Of a stretch of 52,345 nucleotides of DNA, positions 1 to 10,000 are shown piece after piece (the stretch's first letter is position 1; every line of letters starts with the position of its first letter). Made by a program: the position numbers and the translations under genes. The stretch covers positions 1-52,345 of the forward strand of contig NZ_JALIFP010000028.1 in the NCBI RefSeq assembly GCF_022867885.1. The letters run 5' to 3'. Source of the stretch: Lederbergia sp. NSJ-179. Its GTDB lineage: Bacteria > Bacillota > Bacilli > Bacillales > Bacillaceae_C. The notes beneath the pieces are model-generated. The model had not been told where the DNA came from. It saw nothing but the letters and a program-made list of their open reading frames with translations, and did no database searches.

Positions 1-436
1 CAAATTACCTGACTATTTGCGAAATCCACTACTTCATGCTGGGACAGCATGATAATAGAATTGTACCTATCCCTTTCATACCAAGCGTTAAGGCTTATTT
101 AGCATGTCCGAAACTTGAGTTACTAATGCATAAATGGATCCGGTCCTGGAACTGGCGAATATCAATTTGCTTCGTGTTCGTTAGGAAATGATTTGACGGG
201 CTGCCGTACTAGTTAGTCACGACATTAGTTATCGACGGTAAATCGTATCGGCTGAATTTCCTTTTTAAACCCCAGATTCGCAAATGTGAAAGAATCTTCA
301 AAGAATGAACAGCTTAGGAGAAAAAATAAAGTATGTGCTAAAGCGTTAACACGCCGGGGGACTAGCCCTTATCCCCGCTAATCCAAAATATTTAAACGCT
401 CTGTTGTAAGGAGGAAACTAAAAGAATAAAATTTCC
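1..436. other. Intergenic region, no gene recognised
   Basis: All reading frames are interrupted by stops and no ribosome binding site is followed by a usable frame. The base composition is more even than in the neighbouring genes. A GC-rich stretch near 353-380 can form a weak GGGGA/TCCCC hairpin. I see no RNA gene or mobile-element end here. Confidence 0.5.
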
Positions 437-463
437 AGGCAGAACCCCTAAGCGTCCTGCCTC
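437..463 (-). terminator. Possible terminator of the TetR gene
   Basis: AGGCAG and CTGCCT, extended by AAC and GTC across one mismatch, form a stem that overlaps the last codons of the TetR gene. On the minus strand it is followed by GGAAATTTTATTC, a weak T-rich tail. Confidence 0.4.
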
Positions 464-1302
464 TTTTCATTTTTCATCTCATAATAGTCCTCCAATAAAT
501 AAGCAATCCCTTTGCAATGTGGATGGTTGCGAATATTTTCGATTAATCCTTTCACAATCGCGGGGCTTAAGGAAGGTGTGATAAGCTCTTGCTTGAGCAG
601 GAGTAAGGACTCCTTCTCAAGCGAATCTTCCATTTCGTCCATTTTTTGCTCCATGCTTTCGAGTAACTGGTCCTTGGTCACCTCCTGATTCTTCCCGTAC
701 TTAATCAAAGGGATATAATCCTGTGAAATGAAGGGGATCGTCATATACTTTGCCAACAAATTTGTTTTTTCCACAAGTGATCGTGAAAGTAAATCGAAAT
801 CTATCTCAACATTTTCGTATAAAAATAGCTCCGCATACATTCCCATAAAGCTTTTAATACAGAAAATGAGGTCGTATTTCGTATCTTTGATCCTATCCCC
901 GTACACTCTCTCAACCAACGACAAGATCGCTTTTTCATGTAATTTGTTGTATTGATGCATTTTCACAATGAGCTCTTCGTTGACTGTTTGCATCTGTTCT
1001 TGCATGAAGAGTTTGGCAAAATCCTTGTGTTTATGAAAGAAAGTATAAGTCGTATAGTAAAATTCATATAGAAGTTTATCATCATCTGAGTCCTTGACCA
1101 AGTAGTCAATATCTGAAGTGATTTGCATCATAAAATGGTCAATTAATGTTAAAATCAATTCATCTTTGGATTTAAAAGAAAGGTAAAAAGCGCCTTTAGA
1201 GATTCCGCAACGATCTGTGATTTGTTGAACGGATGTAGCTCTAAATCCTTGCTCTGCAAAAAGTTCTAATGCTTTTTCCATAATCAATTGTTTTTTGAGC
1301 AT
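448..1302 (-). CDS. TetR/AcrR family transcriptional regulator of the RND exporter
   Basis: This 284-residue protein has a TetR-type N-terminal helix-turn-helix at about residues 8-55, with SVQQITDRCGISKGAFYLSF as the recognition segment, followed by a long helical ligand-binding domain. It is longer than the usual 190-220 residues. The extra C-terminal 80 residues are charged and helical. The ATG at 1302 has AGGAG 8-12 bases upstream. The gene is divergent from the RND exporter at 1401, and a perfect palindrome sits in the exporter promoter. This arrangement matches B. subtilis yerO next to swrC (yerP). I infer that it represses the exporter and perhaps itself. The inducer is unknown. Confidence 0.88.
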   Translation of the reverse strand: MLKKQLIMEKALELFAEQGFRATSVQQITDRCGISKGAFYLSFKSKDELILTLIDHFMMQITSDIDYLVKDSDDDKLLYEFYYTTYTFFHKHKDFAKLFMQEQMQTVNEELIVKMHQYNKLHEKAILSLVERVYGDRIKDTKYDLIFCIKSFMGMYAELFLYENVEIDFDLLSRSLVEKTNLLAKYMTIPFISQDYIPLIKYGKNQEVTKDQLLESMEQKMDEMEDSLEKESLLLLKQELITPSLSPAIVKGLIENIRNHPHCKGIAYLLEDYYEMKNEKRQDA

Positions 1303-1329
1303 TCGATTATTTCTCCTCTATCTTTATTG

Positions 1330-1358
1330 TTGACAAGTGACTAATTAGTCATTATTAT
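1330..1358 (+). promoter_or_regulatory. Exporter promoter with TetR operator in the spacer
   Basis: TTGACA at 1330-1335 and TATTAT at 1353-1358 are separated by exactly 17 bases. The perfect 14-base palindrome TGACTAATTAGTCA at 1338-1351 fills the spacer. A repressor bound there would exclude RNA polymerase. The divergent TetR product is the obvious candidate, but this is inferred from position. Confidence 0.8.
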
Positions 1359-1400
1359 AGGTAAATAGGTTAGAAAAGTCAATTGGAGGTAGGTATAGTA

Positions 1401-4400
1401 GTGAAGGGGTTAGTTAATTTTGTCATAAAGAATAAATTAGCTGTTTGGTTATTAACGATCATCATCGTTGTCTTTGGACTATATTCAGGATCCAGGATGA
1501 AGACAGAAACGATTCCGGATATTTCGATTCCTTACTTAATGGTTATGGACGTTTATCCAGGGGCCACTCCTGAAAAAGTAATGGAAGAAGTATCCATGCC
1601 GTTAGAGAAGAAGATAGAAAACCTGAAAAATGTAAAAGCAGTTTATTCCAATTCCTATTCTAACATGTCTAGTATTCAGGTGGAATACGATTATGGAATT
1701 GATATGGATGAAGCGAATCGGGAATTGAGATCGGCCTTGGACGATGTCACATTGCCAGATGGGGCACAGGCTCCGGAAATAACGGCGATTAACATGAATA
1801 TGATGCCAGTTGTCGCATTAAGTGTTAGTAGTACAGAGGAAGATATTGTGGAATTAACCTCCACGGTTGAAGAAATCATTCTTCCAAAAATTGAGAAACT
1901 GGATGGTGTTGCTTCAGCCTCGATCGCAGGTCAGCATGTCGAAGAAGTCGATTTGACGTATGATGATAAAAAAATGGCTGAACTGGATTTAACAGAAGAT
2001 AAAGTTAAAGAAATGATTCAGGCAAGTGATATGGCTGTTTCATTAGGATTATATGAGTTTGAAGAAGGGGAGCAAGCTGTTGCGGTAGACGGAAAATTCA
2101 TGACTGTAGATGAACTAAAAAACATGTTGATTCCCGTCACTCCTTCAGAAAAGAATCCATCACCATTTGTGAAGCTTAGTGATATCGCAAAGGTAGAGTT
2201 AGTTGGGAAAGTGGAGTCTGTTTCACGGACAAATGGCGAGGATGCCATTGCCATTCAAGTGATAAAAGGGCAAGATGCTAATACGGTCGATGTTGTGAAC
2301 AGTGTGAAGAAATTAATTAAAGATGAAGAGAAAAATATCGAGGGACTTACGATTAATGTTTCCCTTGACCAAGGAAAGCCGATAGAAGATTCCGTTGCAA
2401 CGATGATCGAGAAGGCCTTATTTGGTGGTTTGATTGCGATCCTAATCATTCTTCTCTTTCTACGTGACTTTAAATCTACGATTATTTCAATCGTATCGAT
2501 TCCAGTCTCTATCTTCATGGCTCTATTACTCTTGCACTGGATGGATATTACGTTAAACCTTATGACATTAGGGGCAATTACAGTTGCAATCGGTCGGGTG
2601 ATCGATGACTCGATTGTCGTTGTTGAAAATATATACAGGCGGCTCCATTTAAAAGAAGAGAAATTAACAGGGCGAGCCCTTATTAGAGAAGCAACAATTG
2701 AGATGTTCAAACCAATTTTGTCGTCCACTCTCGTAACCGTGGCTGTTTTCGCTCCGCTGATTTTTGTGGGTGGAATGGTTGGCGAATTATTCGTGCCATT
2801 TGCGTTAACAATGACATTTGCACTCGGGGCTTCATTACTAGTGGCGATCACAATCGTACCGGCTTTATCTCACTTCTTATTTAGAAAAAAATTATATGGT
2901 AAGAAGAAGTCAAAGAGTCATCATAAAGAAGTTGGGAAACTAGCAAGTTGGTACAAGGGCATCCTTGATTGGACCCTTAATCATAAAGCCATTACTTCCA
3001 TCATTTCCATTGCACTATTAATTGGTAGTTTGACATTAACGCCTCTCATTGGATTTAGTTTCTTGGGCAGTGAGGAAGAAAAAGTGATGTATCTAACTTA
3101 TACACCTGCAACAGGTGAGTTGAAAGAAGATACATTAAAGAATGTGGAAAAAGTGGAACAAGAGTTATTAAAACGGGATGATATTGATACCTTGCAGCTA
3201 TCTGTCACGGACAGTGACAGTGGTGACTCCATGTCCGCTCTGATGGGCGGTGGGTCTAGTGGTGCGTTAATGTACCTTATCTTTGATCCAGATATGAAGG
3301 ATTTCCCAGAAGTTCGCAAGGAAATCGAAAACTATGTGTTTGACATTGGCCAGTCAGGTGAATGGAAGAGCCAAGATTTCTCCTCCATGGGAATGTCAAC
3401 AAATGAGATTAGTTACTCACTTTACAGTGAAAATCTAGATAAACTAAATGATTCTGTAAAAATGCTCGAAGATGTGATGAAAAAAAATGATGGCCTAGAA
3501 GATGTTTCTTCCAGTGCAGAAGATGCCTATGTCGAATACACCTTCAAAGTCGAGCAAGACGAATTATTACAATATGGCTTAACAGCTGGCCAACTTGTGA
3601 TGATGTTAAATCCCACGAAACAAGAAGAGGTTTTAACAACCATTGAAAAAGATGGACATGACATGAAAGTCATTGTTCAGCAAGAACAATCTGAACAGCC
3701 AAAATCGATTGATGATATGCTTGATACCCCTGTACAGACAGCTCTTGGGACAACGATGCCGCTTTCTGATCTTGTCAAGGTAGAAGAAGGCACAACCCAA
3801 AATACCCTTGCACGGAGTAAGGGAGAATACTATGCAACGGTTTCAGGTACAATCCTTGGTGATGATATTTCCAAGGCTACATCTGAAGTCGATAAAGCGA
3901 TAGATGACTTAGATCTACCAAAAGGTGTGACAATTGATGTTGGTGGTGTAGCGGCAGATATGACTGAAACCTTTACACAACTAGGTGTAGCGATGCTTGC
4001 GGCGATTGCGATTGTCTACTTCATCCTTGTTGTTACCTTCGGTGAAGGGGTCGCACCATTCTCGATTCTATTCTCATTACCATTTGCGGTGATTGGTTCC
4101 TTTGTTGGATTATTTATTGCGGGTGAAACGATTTCCGTATCCGTGATGATGGGACTGCTAATGCTCATTGGAATTGTCGTCACTAATGCGATTGTGCTGG
4201 TCGATCGGATTGTACGGATGGAACATGGTGGTATGGGCATGCGCGAAGCGATCTTAGAAGCGGGCGCCACACGTCTACGGCCAATCCTGATGACGGCTAT
4301 CGCGACAATTGGAGCGTTAATTCCATTAGCCATTGGTGCAGAAGGCGGCGGTGGTCTCATTTCAAAAGGCTTAGCCATTTCCGTTATTGGTGGTCTAGCA

Positions 4401-4496
4401 AGCTCCACCTTATTAACCTTGATCATTGTACCAATCGTGTATGAGATCTTATCGAAGATGTTTAAGAAAAACCGGAAAGAAGTAGTAGAAAACTAA
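1401..4496 (+). CDS. swrC: RND-family efflux transporter, SwrC/AcrB-like
   Basis: This is a proton-driven RND (HAE1-type) exporter of about 1,031 residues, close to B. subtilis SwrC (YerP), which exports surfactin and other amphiphiles. The visible plan is TM1 at the N-terminus, a large extracytoplasmic loop, a block of six TMs, a second loop and a final TM block. TM4 contains GRVIDDSIVVVENIYR, which carries the acidic pair used for proton relay in this family. I place the start at GTG 1401, 11 bases after GGAGG at 1385-1389. The TTG at 1383 would put that ribosome binding site inside the gene. A strong terminator follows. No membrane-fusion partner or outer-membrane channel is nearby, as expected for a Gram-positive RND pump. 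The natural substrate cannot be read from the sequence. Confidence 0.9.
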   Translation: MKGLVNFVIKNKLAVWLLTIIIVVFGLYSGSRMKTETIPDISIPYLMVMDVYPGATPEKVMEEVSMPLEKKIENLKNVKAVYSNSYSNMSSIQVEYDYGIDMDEANRELRSALDDVTLPDGAQAPEITAINMNMMPVVALSVSSTEEDIVELTSTVEEIILPKIEKLDGVASASIAGQHVEEVDLTYDDKKMAELDLTEDKVKEMIQASDMAVSLGLYEFEEGEQAVAVDGKFMTVDELKNMLIPVTPSEKNPSPFVKLSDIAKVELVGKVESVSRTNGEDAIAIQVIKGQDANTVDVVNSVKKLIKDEEKNIEGLTINVSLDQGKPIEDSVATMIEKALFGGLIAILIILLFLRDFKSTIISIVSIPVSIFMALLLLHWMDITLNLMTLGAITVAIGRVIDDSIVVVENIYRRLHLKEEKLTGRALIREATIEMFKPILSSTLVTVAVFAPLIFVGGMVGELFVPFALTMTFALGASLLVAITIVPALSHFLFRKKLYGKKKSKSHHKEVGKLASWYKGILDWTLNHKAITSIISIALLIGSLTLTPLIGFSFLGSEEEKVMYLTYTPATGELKEDTLKNVEKVEQELLKRDDIDTLQLSVTDSDSGDSMSALMGGGSSGALMYLIFDPDMKDFPEVRKEIENYVFDIGQSGEWKSQDFSSMGMSTNEISYSLYSENLDKLNDSVKMLEDVMKKNDGLEDVSSSAEDAYVEYTFKVEQDELLQYGLTAGQLVMMLNPTKQEEVLTTIEKDGHDMKVIVQQEQSEQPKSIDDMLDTPVQTALGTTMPLSDLVKVEEGTTQNTLARSKGEYYATVSGTILGDDISKATSEVDKAIDDLDLPKGVTIDVGGVAADMTETFTQLGVAMLAAIAIVYFILVVTFGEGVAPFSILFSLPFAVIGSFVGLFIAGETISVSVMMGLLMLIGIVVTNAIVLVDRIVRMEHGGMGMREAILEAGATRLRPILMTAIATIGALIPLAIGAEGGGGLISKGLAISVIGGLASSTLLTLIIVPIVYEILSKMFKKNRKEVVEN

Positions 4497-4497
4497 T

Positions 4498-4540
4498 AGA
4501 AACAGCCCTGCTGGTCAATCCTGCGGGGCTGTTTCTTTTT
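4498..4540 (+). terminator. Rho-independent terminator after the RND exporter
   Basis: AGAAACAGCCCTGC pairs with GCGGGGCTGTTTCT across an 11-base loop with one internal mismatch. A run of T follows. The stem begins at the exporter stop codon. Confidence 0.9.
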
Positions 4541-4704
4541 GTTTGCGGGTGGCCAATAGAATGATAGGAAAGGCGGATTCCAAAGACTGATAAAGCGATC
4601 AAACCAAGGCCCTTAAATGGAAAAAATCCTCCATGTAAAACGTACGTTTCTATTATCAACCTTCTATGCTAAAATGAAATGAAGAAAAACGAATGGGTGA
4701 TCAC

Positions 4705-7014
4705 ATGACACAAATCATTAAAATAGCTGTCAGGACGCTTGTAGAATATGCTTTTCGAAGTGGGAGCATTGAAACGGGATTCCGTACCGCTTCCTCTTTG
4801 CATGAAGGCACAAAAATTCACCAAAAGATCCAAAAAACCTATCGGGAAACAGATCAAAAGGAAGTGTATTTAAAAACGGAAGTTCCGCTAAATGATCTCA
4901 CTTTTCAGATTGATGGGCGTTGTGATGGTTTGTTGATGGATGAGGATGGGGTGATCACCATCGATGAAATTAAATCCACCTCGATGCCATTGGAGCAAAT
5001 CACAGAGGGAACCTATCCTGTTCACTGGGCACAGGCAATTCTGTACGCCTATATTTACGCAAAAGATCATGATAGATCTGAAATAAATATTCAACTTACC
5101 TATGTTCAGGTACGGACAGAAGAAGAAAAGAGATTTCAACGGGTTATGACAAGGGAAGACCTGGAAGCTTTTGTCCTAGATGTCGTATCTCGCTATGCTT
5201 CCTTTGCTCGTTTAAGGATGGAGCTTCAGAAAAAAAGGAATGAAAGCACAAAGGCTTTGACCTTTCCCTTTGACCATTATCGTCAAGGTCAGCGCAAGCT
5301 TGCAGGTTCTGTTTATAAAACCATTCAAGAAAAAAAGACCCTCTTTGCGAAAGCCTCCACGGGGATTGGCAAGACGATCTCAACAATTTTTCCAGCGGTG
5401 AAGGCGATTGGGGAGGGGCATGTGGAGCGAATTTTTTACCTAACAGCCAAGACGATTACCCGTACGGCTGCTGAGGAAGCTTTTCGGCTTTTACAGGAAA
5501 AAGGGTTAGAATTAGTGGTTGTAACGATTACGGCGAAGGAAAAGATTTGTTTTCAGGAAAAAGTGAAGTGTGACAAAGCGGAATGTCCATTTGCAGATGG
5601 CTTCTATGATCGCATTAATGGGGCCGTATCGGATATATTGGGGCATGAAAAGATGCTCACAAGGCCCGTGATTGAGCAATATGCACGTAAACATAGGATC
5701 TGTCCCTTTGAGTTTTCCCTTGATTTGGCGTATGCGGCAGATGCCGTGATCTGTGATTATAATTATATGTTTGATCCAAGGGTTTCTTTGCAGCGGCTTT
5801 TTGAGGAAGAGAAGAAAAAGACGGTTTTATTAATTGATGAAGCTCATAATCTAGTAGATCGAGCAAGGGAAATGTATTCAGCTACTGTCGTCAAATCCCA
5901 TTTTCTTGAGTTGTATCGAATGTATAAAGGGGAAAACAACGGGATTGCGAAGACGGCCAAAAAAGTAAATGATCATTTGCTGGAAAAAAAGAAGCAAAAT
6001 CAAATGCTAGAGAAGAAATTGGATGAAAAGCTTGTACAGGCAGTGGAAGCTTTTGCTTTTAAGGCTGAGGAAGAATTAGTCCGTGGCGAAGAGGCAGAGG
6101 AGCTTTTATTGGAGGCGTATTTTGAGGCCCAGGCCTTTGTCAAGATCGCGCGCCTGTATGATCAACGATTTACAAGTTATTTGATCGTAAATGGAAATGA
6201 GGTTGAACTGAAGCTATTTTGCTTAGATCCATCTGCACAGTTGGAACAAATGGGGAAAGGTTTCCGTTCCAAAATTTTCTTTTCCGCCACTTTGACTCCT
6301 GCCGGTTACTATATGAATTTGCTTGGTGGGAAAGAAGATGATTATGTGCTTTCTATTCCTTCACCATTTGATCGGGAGCATGTGGAAGTCATGATTCAGC
6401 CATTATCCACGAGGTATCGTGATCGGGATCGTACACTGGAACCGATAGTGCAGTTTATTATCGATATTTTACAAAAAAAGGCAGGAAACTTTCTCGTGTT
6501 TTTCCCATCGTACCAATATATGCGTACGGTATATGAGCGTTTTATTACGATGGCACCAGATGTTAGGACGATTGTACAAGATGTGGGCATGACAGAGGAA
6601 CAGCGTGAGGGCTTTTTAGAAGCCTTCGGAGAAAATGGGAACCCAGTAGACCGGCTGGTAGGCTTTGCGGTCCTTGGAGGGATTTTTTCTGAAGGGATTG
6701 ATTTAAAAGGAGAACGTCTGCAAGGTGTGATCATTGTTGGAGTTGGTTTGCCACAGATTGGCTTGGAACGCAATATTATTAAGGATTATTTCCAATCGAT
6801 TGGTCATAATGGGTATGATTACTCGTATGTTTATCCTGGAATGAATAAGGTATTACAAGCAGGTGGTCGGTTAATTCGGACGGAATCGGATCAAGGCATC
6901 ATCGCTCTTATTGATGATCGTTTCTTGCAGCCAAAATACCAAGCGCTGCTCCCCTTTGAATGGCAACATTTTAAGGTAGTGAGGTTGCAACCATATGATG
7001 TAAAGTTGTCATAA
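4705..7014 (+). CDS. XPD/DinG-like DNA helicase with N-terminal PD-(D/E)XK nuclease domain
   Basis: This is a superfamily 2 DEAD_2/HelicC_2 helicase of about 769 residues. Numbered from ATG 4693, the N-terminus carries a RecB/Cas4-like nuclease core: GRCDGLL (about 76-82) and IDEIKS (about 91-96) supply the Asp and Glu-x-Lys of the motif. Walker A ASTGIGKT lies at 221-228 and the DEAH box at 382-385. Four cysteines, C286, C293, C298 and C337, sit where XPD-family helicases bind a 4Fe-4S cluster. The C-terminal helicase domain ends with GGRLIRTESDQG. ATG 4705 is preferred over 4693 because GGTGAT precedes it. The SNF2 gene starts 54 bases downstream with no terminator between, so the two are probably cotranscribed. 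A role in repair or in processing of foreign DNA is inferred. Confidence 0.87.
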   Translation: MTQIIKIAVRTLVEYAFRSGSIETGFRTASSLHEGTKIHQKIQKTYRETDQKEVYLKTEVPLNDLTFQIDGRCDGLLMDEDGVITIDEIKSTSMPLEQITEGTYPVHWAQAILYAYIYAKDHDRSEINIQLTYVQVRTEEEKRFQRVMTREDLEAFVLDVVSRYASFARLRMELQKKRNESTKALTFPFDHYRQGQRKLAGSVYKTIQEKKTLFAKASTGIGKTISTIFPAVKAIGEGHVERIFYLTAKTITRTAAEEAFRLLQEKGLELVVVTITAKEKICFQEKVKCDKAECPFADGFYDRINGAVSDILGHEKMLTRPVIEQYARKHRICPFEFSLDLAYAADAVICDYNYMFDPRVSLQRLFEEEKKKTVLLIDEAHNLVDRAREMYSATVVKSHFLELYRMYKGENNGIAKTAKKVNDHLLEKKKQNQMLEKKLDEKLVQAVEAFAFKAEEELVRGEEAEELLLEAYFEAQAFVKIARLYDQRFTSYLIVNGNEVELKLFCLDPSAQLEQMGKGFRSKIFFSATLTPAGYYMNLLGGKEDDYVLSIPSPFDREHVEVMIQPLSTRYRDRDRTLEPIVQFIIDILQKKAGNFLVFFPSYQYMRTVYERFITMAPDVRTIVQDVGMTEEQREGFLEAFGENGNPVDRLVGFAVLGGIFSEGIDLKGERLQGVIIVGVGLPQIGLERNIIKDYFQSIGHNGYDYSYVYPGMNKVLQAGGRLIRTESDQGIIALIDDRFLQPKYQALLPFEWQHFKVVRLQPYDVKLS

Positions 7015-7032
7015 TTCGACAAAATTTGGGGC

Positions 7033-7043
7033 GTGCCAGGCAC
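7033..7043. repeat. Short palindrome between the helicase genes
   Basis: GTGCCAGGCAC is a perfect odd palindrome in the 54-base gap. It is short, and I cannot tell a processing hairpin from a dispersed REP-like element. Confidence 0.35.
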
Positions 7044-7068
7044 CTTGATCTGGTAGGGAGGGGAAAAT

Positions 7069-10000
7069 TTGAATATTGAATTAAACCGGAAAAAGATCAT
7101 AGAAATGTGCGGGACTGTCTCCTTCAAAAGAGGGAAGGCTTATTATGATACGAATAAAGTAACCATTGAAAGAGACGATTCTATACGCTGTGAAGCGATC
7201 GTTACAGGAGCAGAAGACTTTTATGTGACGATAGAGAAGGGTGAGAGTGGTGAGATCCGTACGAAATGTAGCTGCCCACCCCTGCCTTCTTTCAAACATG
7301 ATTGTCAGCATATTGCGGCAGTGTTAGTGGCGATTTATGAGCAGCAACGTAATGGGACAGCCCCCCTTACCCAAAATCAAGCTCTTACAGAAGGCTTGTT
7401 TCACTTATTCCATCATAAGGAAAAACAATCGAGTAGGTCTCAGCTTCATTTTGAGAACAGGCAAATATTGGATGTTGAGTTTCTCTGTAGGCCTATCATC
7501 ATTGGTGGCAGACAAAGCATGTTTGGCATAGAAGCTAGAGTGGGTACGACGAAAGTGCACAATATCCGGGTTTTTTTGGAGCAAGTAAAGATGGGAAATC
7601 CGAGCTCACTTTCTCCTTCTTTCACCTATCATCCAGAGCGACACTGCTTTCGAGAGGAAACAGATGCCGTCATTCAACAGCTTATCCGAGTGACCCAAGA
7701 CGAAAAGGTGTATGTTGATACACTACCAAACAAAACGGATTGGACATTCAGCAACGATATTTTACTCATCCCGCCATCTTCCTGGGAACGCCTTATACCC
7801 TTACTATCCAGTGCCCCATTGGTGAAATTGGAGTATGATGGCAATACATTTGACAGTTTTTCTCTATCGAGCGAGCCACTCCCTTTACAATTCGATCTTT
7901 CGGGAACGACGGCCGGGGACTACGAACTCAAGATTAAAGGTTTAGATCAAATGATGTTGTTAAATGCTTATCGAACGGCTTTATCTGAAGGAAGGGTTGT
8001 CCTGCTGGAAAGGAGGGAGAGTGAACGTCTTTCAGAGCTAAACCAGATGCTTGGATTTTCTCGTTCCAATCGGATTCTGATTCCACATAGGCAAATCAGT
8101 GATTTTTTTGAAAAAATTGTGCCTGGTTTGAAAAGGTTGGGAGAGGTCCATATTTCCGGAGAACGACCGCAGACACCACTAGTCGCCAAGCTATACCTAG
8201 ATCGTGTCAAAAATCGTCTTTTGGCTGGATTAGAATTTCATTATGAAGGTGTTGTTATTCATCCATTGGAAAAGGAATTAGAGAGAGGTCCAGTGCTAAT
8301 CAGAGATGTGGAAAAGGAGGAGGCGATCCTTCAACTCATGGAGGAAAGCTCCTTTGCCCAAACTGAGGGCGGCTATTTTTTGCATAATGAAGAATTGGAG
8401 TATGAATTTTTATATCATAAGCTTCCAAAATTAGAAAAACTTGTGCAAGTATATGCCACTACGGCTGTAAGGAGTCGGATTATCAAGAAGAATCCCCCTC
8501 CGCGGATTAAAGTAGGCTTCAAAAAGAACCGGACGGATTGGTTGGAATTCAAATTTGAAATAGATGGCATTCCCGAAAGGCAGATCCGTGAAGTTTTAGC
8601 GGCACTTGAAGAGAAACGCAAGTATTATCGTTTACACAGTGGGGCCCTTCTTTCCCTTGAAACGAGAGAGTTTGAAGAGATCCAACGTTTCCTTCATGCG
8701 GCACCGATTCAAGATGAAGATCTGGAGAGTGGCTTGAATGTACCTGTTGTCCGTGGCTTTCAGCTTATGGATTCGACAGATGATCCGGATGTATTCAAGC
8801 TAGAGGAATCCTTCCGCCAGTTTCTAAGAAAGATCCAAGACCCGAATCAATTGTACTTCGAAGTACCGAAAACGTTAGAGCTGGTATTGCATGGGTACCA
8901 GAAACACGGTTACAGATGGATGAAGGCTCTTGCCCATTTCGGCTTTGGTGGGATTCTTGCCGATGATATGGGGCTCGGGAAAACCTTGCAAAGTATCGCG
9001 TTTATTTTATCGGAACTGACTGATATTCGTAAAAGAAAGCTACCTATTCTCATCGTTTGCCCATCCTCTCTCACCTATAACTGGATGAACGAATTCAGTA
9101 AATTTGCGTCGGATCTCAAAGTAACGGTCATAGATGGTCATAAAGTGAAACGAATCGCTTTACAGAAGGATGTGGCGCATAACGATGTGGTGATTACGTC
9201 CTACCCATTGTTGCGCACAGATATCAAGTGGTACGAAAAACAAGCTTTCCATACGGTGTTTTTCGATGAGGCACAGGCATTTAAAAATCCGTTCACCCAA
9301 ACCGCAAAGGCGGTGAATAAGGTTCAAGCAGAGCATTATTTCGCCTTGACTGGTACACCGATTGAAAATTCATTAGAGGAATTATGGTCCATTTTCCATG
9401 TTGTTTTTCCCGAATTATTTCAAGGATTAAAGGAATACAGTAATCTTTCGAGGAAAAAGATTATCCGTCGGATTCGTCCGTTTTTACTCCGGAGGACGAA
9501 AGTGGAGGTGCTCGCGGAATTACCTGTGAAAACAACATCACAGGAATCGGTGGAGCTGCTTCCAGATCAAAAAAAGCTTTATGCTGCCTATTTGGCCAAA
9601 TTAAGACACGATACATTAAAACACTTGGATAAAGATACGCTCCAAAAAAACCGAATTAGAATTCTTGCTGGTTTGACACGCCTACGGCAAATTTGTTGTC
9701 ACCCGGTCTTGTTTGTGGACGGCTATAAAGGGAGTTCAGCTAAGTTTGAACAACTGTTTCGACTTTTAGAGGAAGCAAGGCTTTCTGGAAGAAGAGTATT
9801 GATTTTCTCACAGTTTACAAAGATGCTTCAATTAATCGGGGGAGAATTAGTGAAGCAAGGACAGTCGTATTTCTATCTTGATGGACAAACTCCGTCAGAA
9901 GAACGAGTGGACAGATGCCAACGATTTAATGCGGGGGAACGTCATATTTTCCTTATTTCTTTAAAAGCGGGCGGGACAGGCCTCAACCTAACGGGTGCCG

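Noticed and set aside
1-436. RNA gene or riboswitch at the left edge
   Set aside because: I found no tRNA, rRNA or known riboswitch core, and the weak hairpin near 353-380 is not enough to support one.
2255-2851. 198-residue minus-strand ORF
   Set aside because: It is fully antisense to the RND exporter gene, whose protein has clear family motifs, and its own translation has no recognisable domain.
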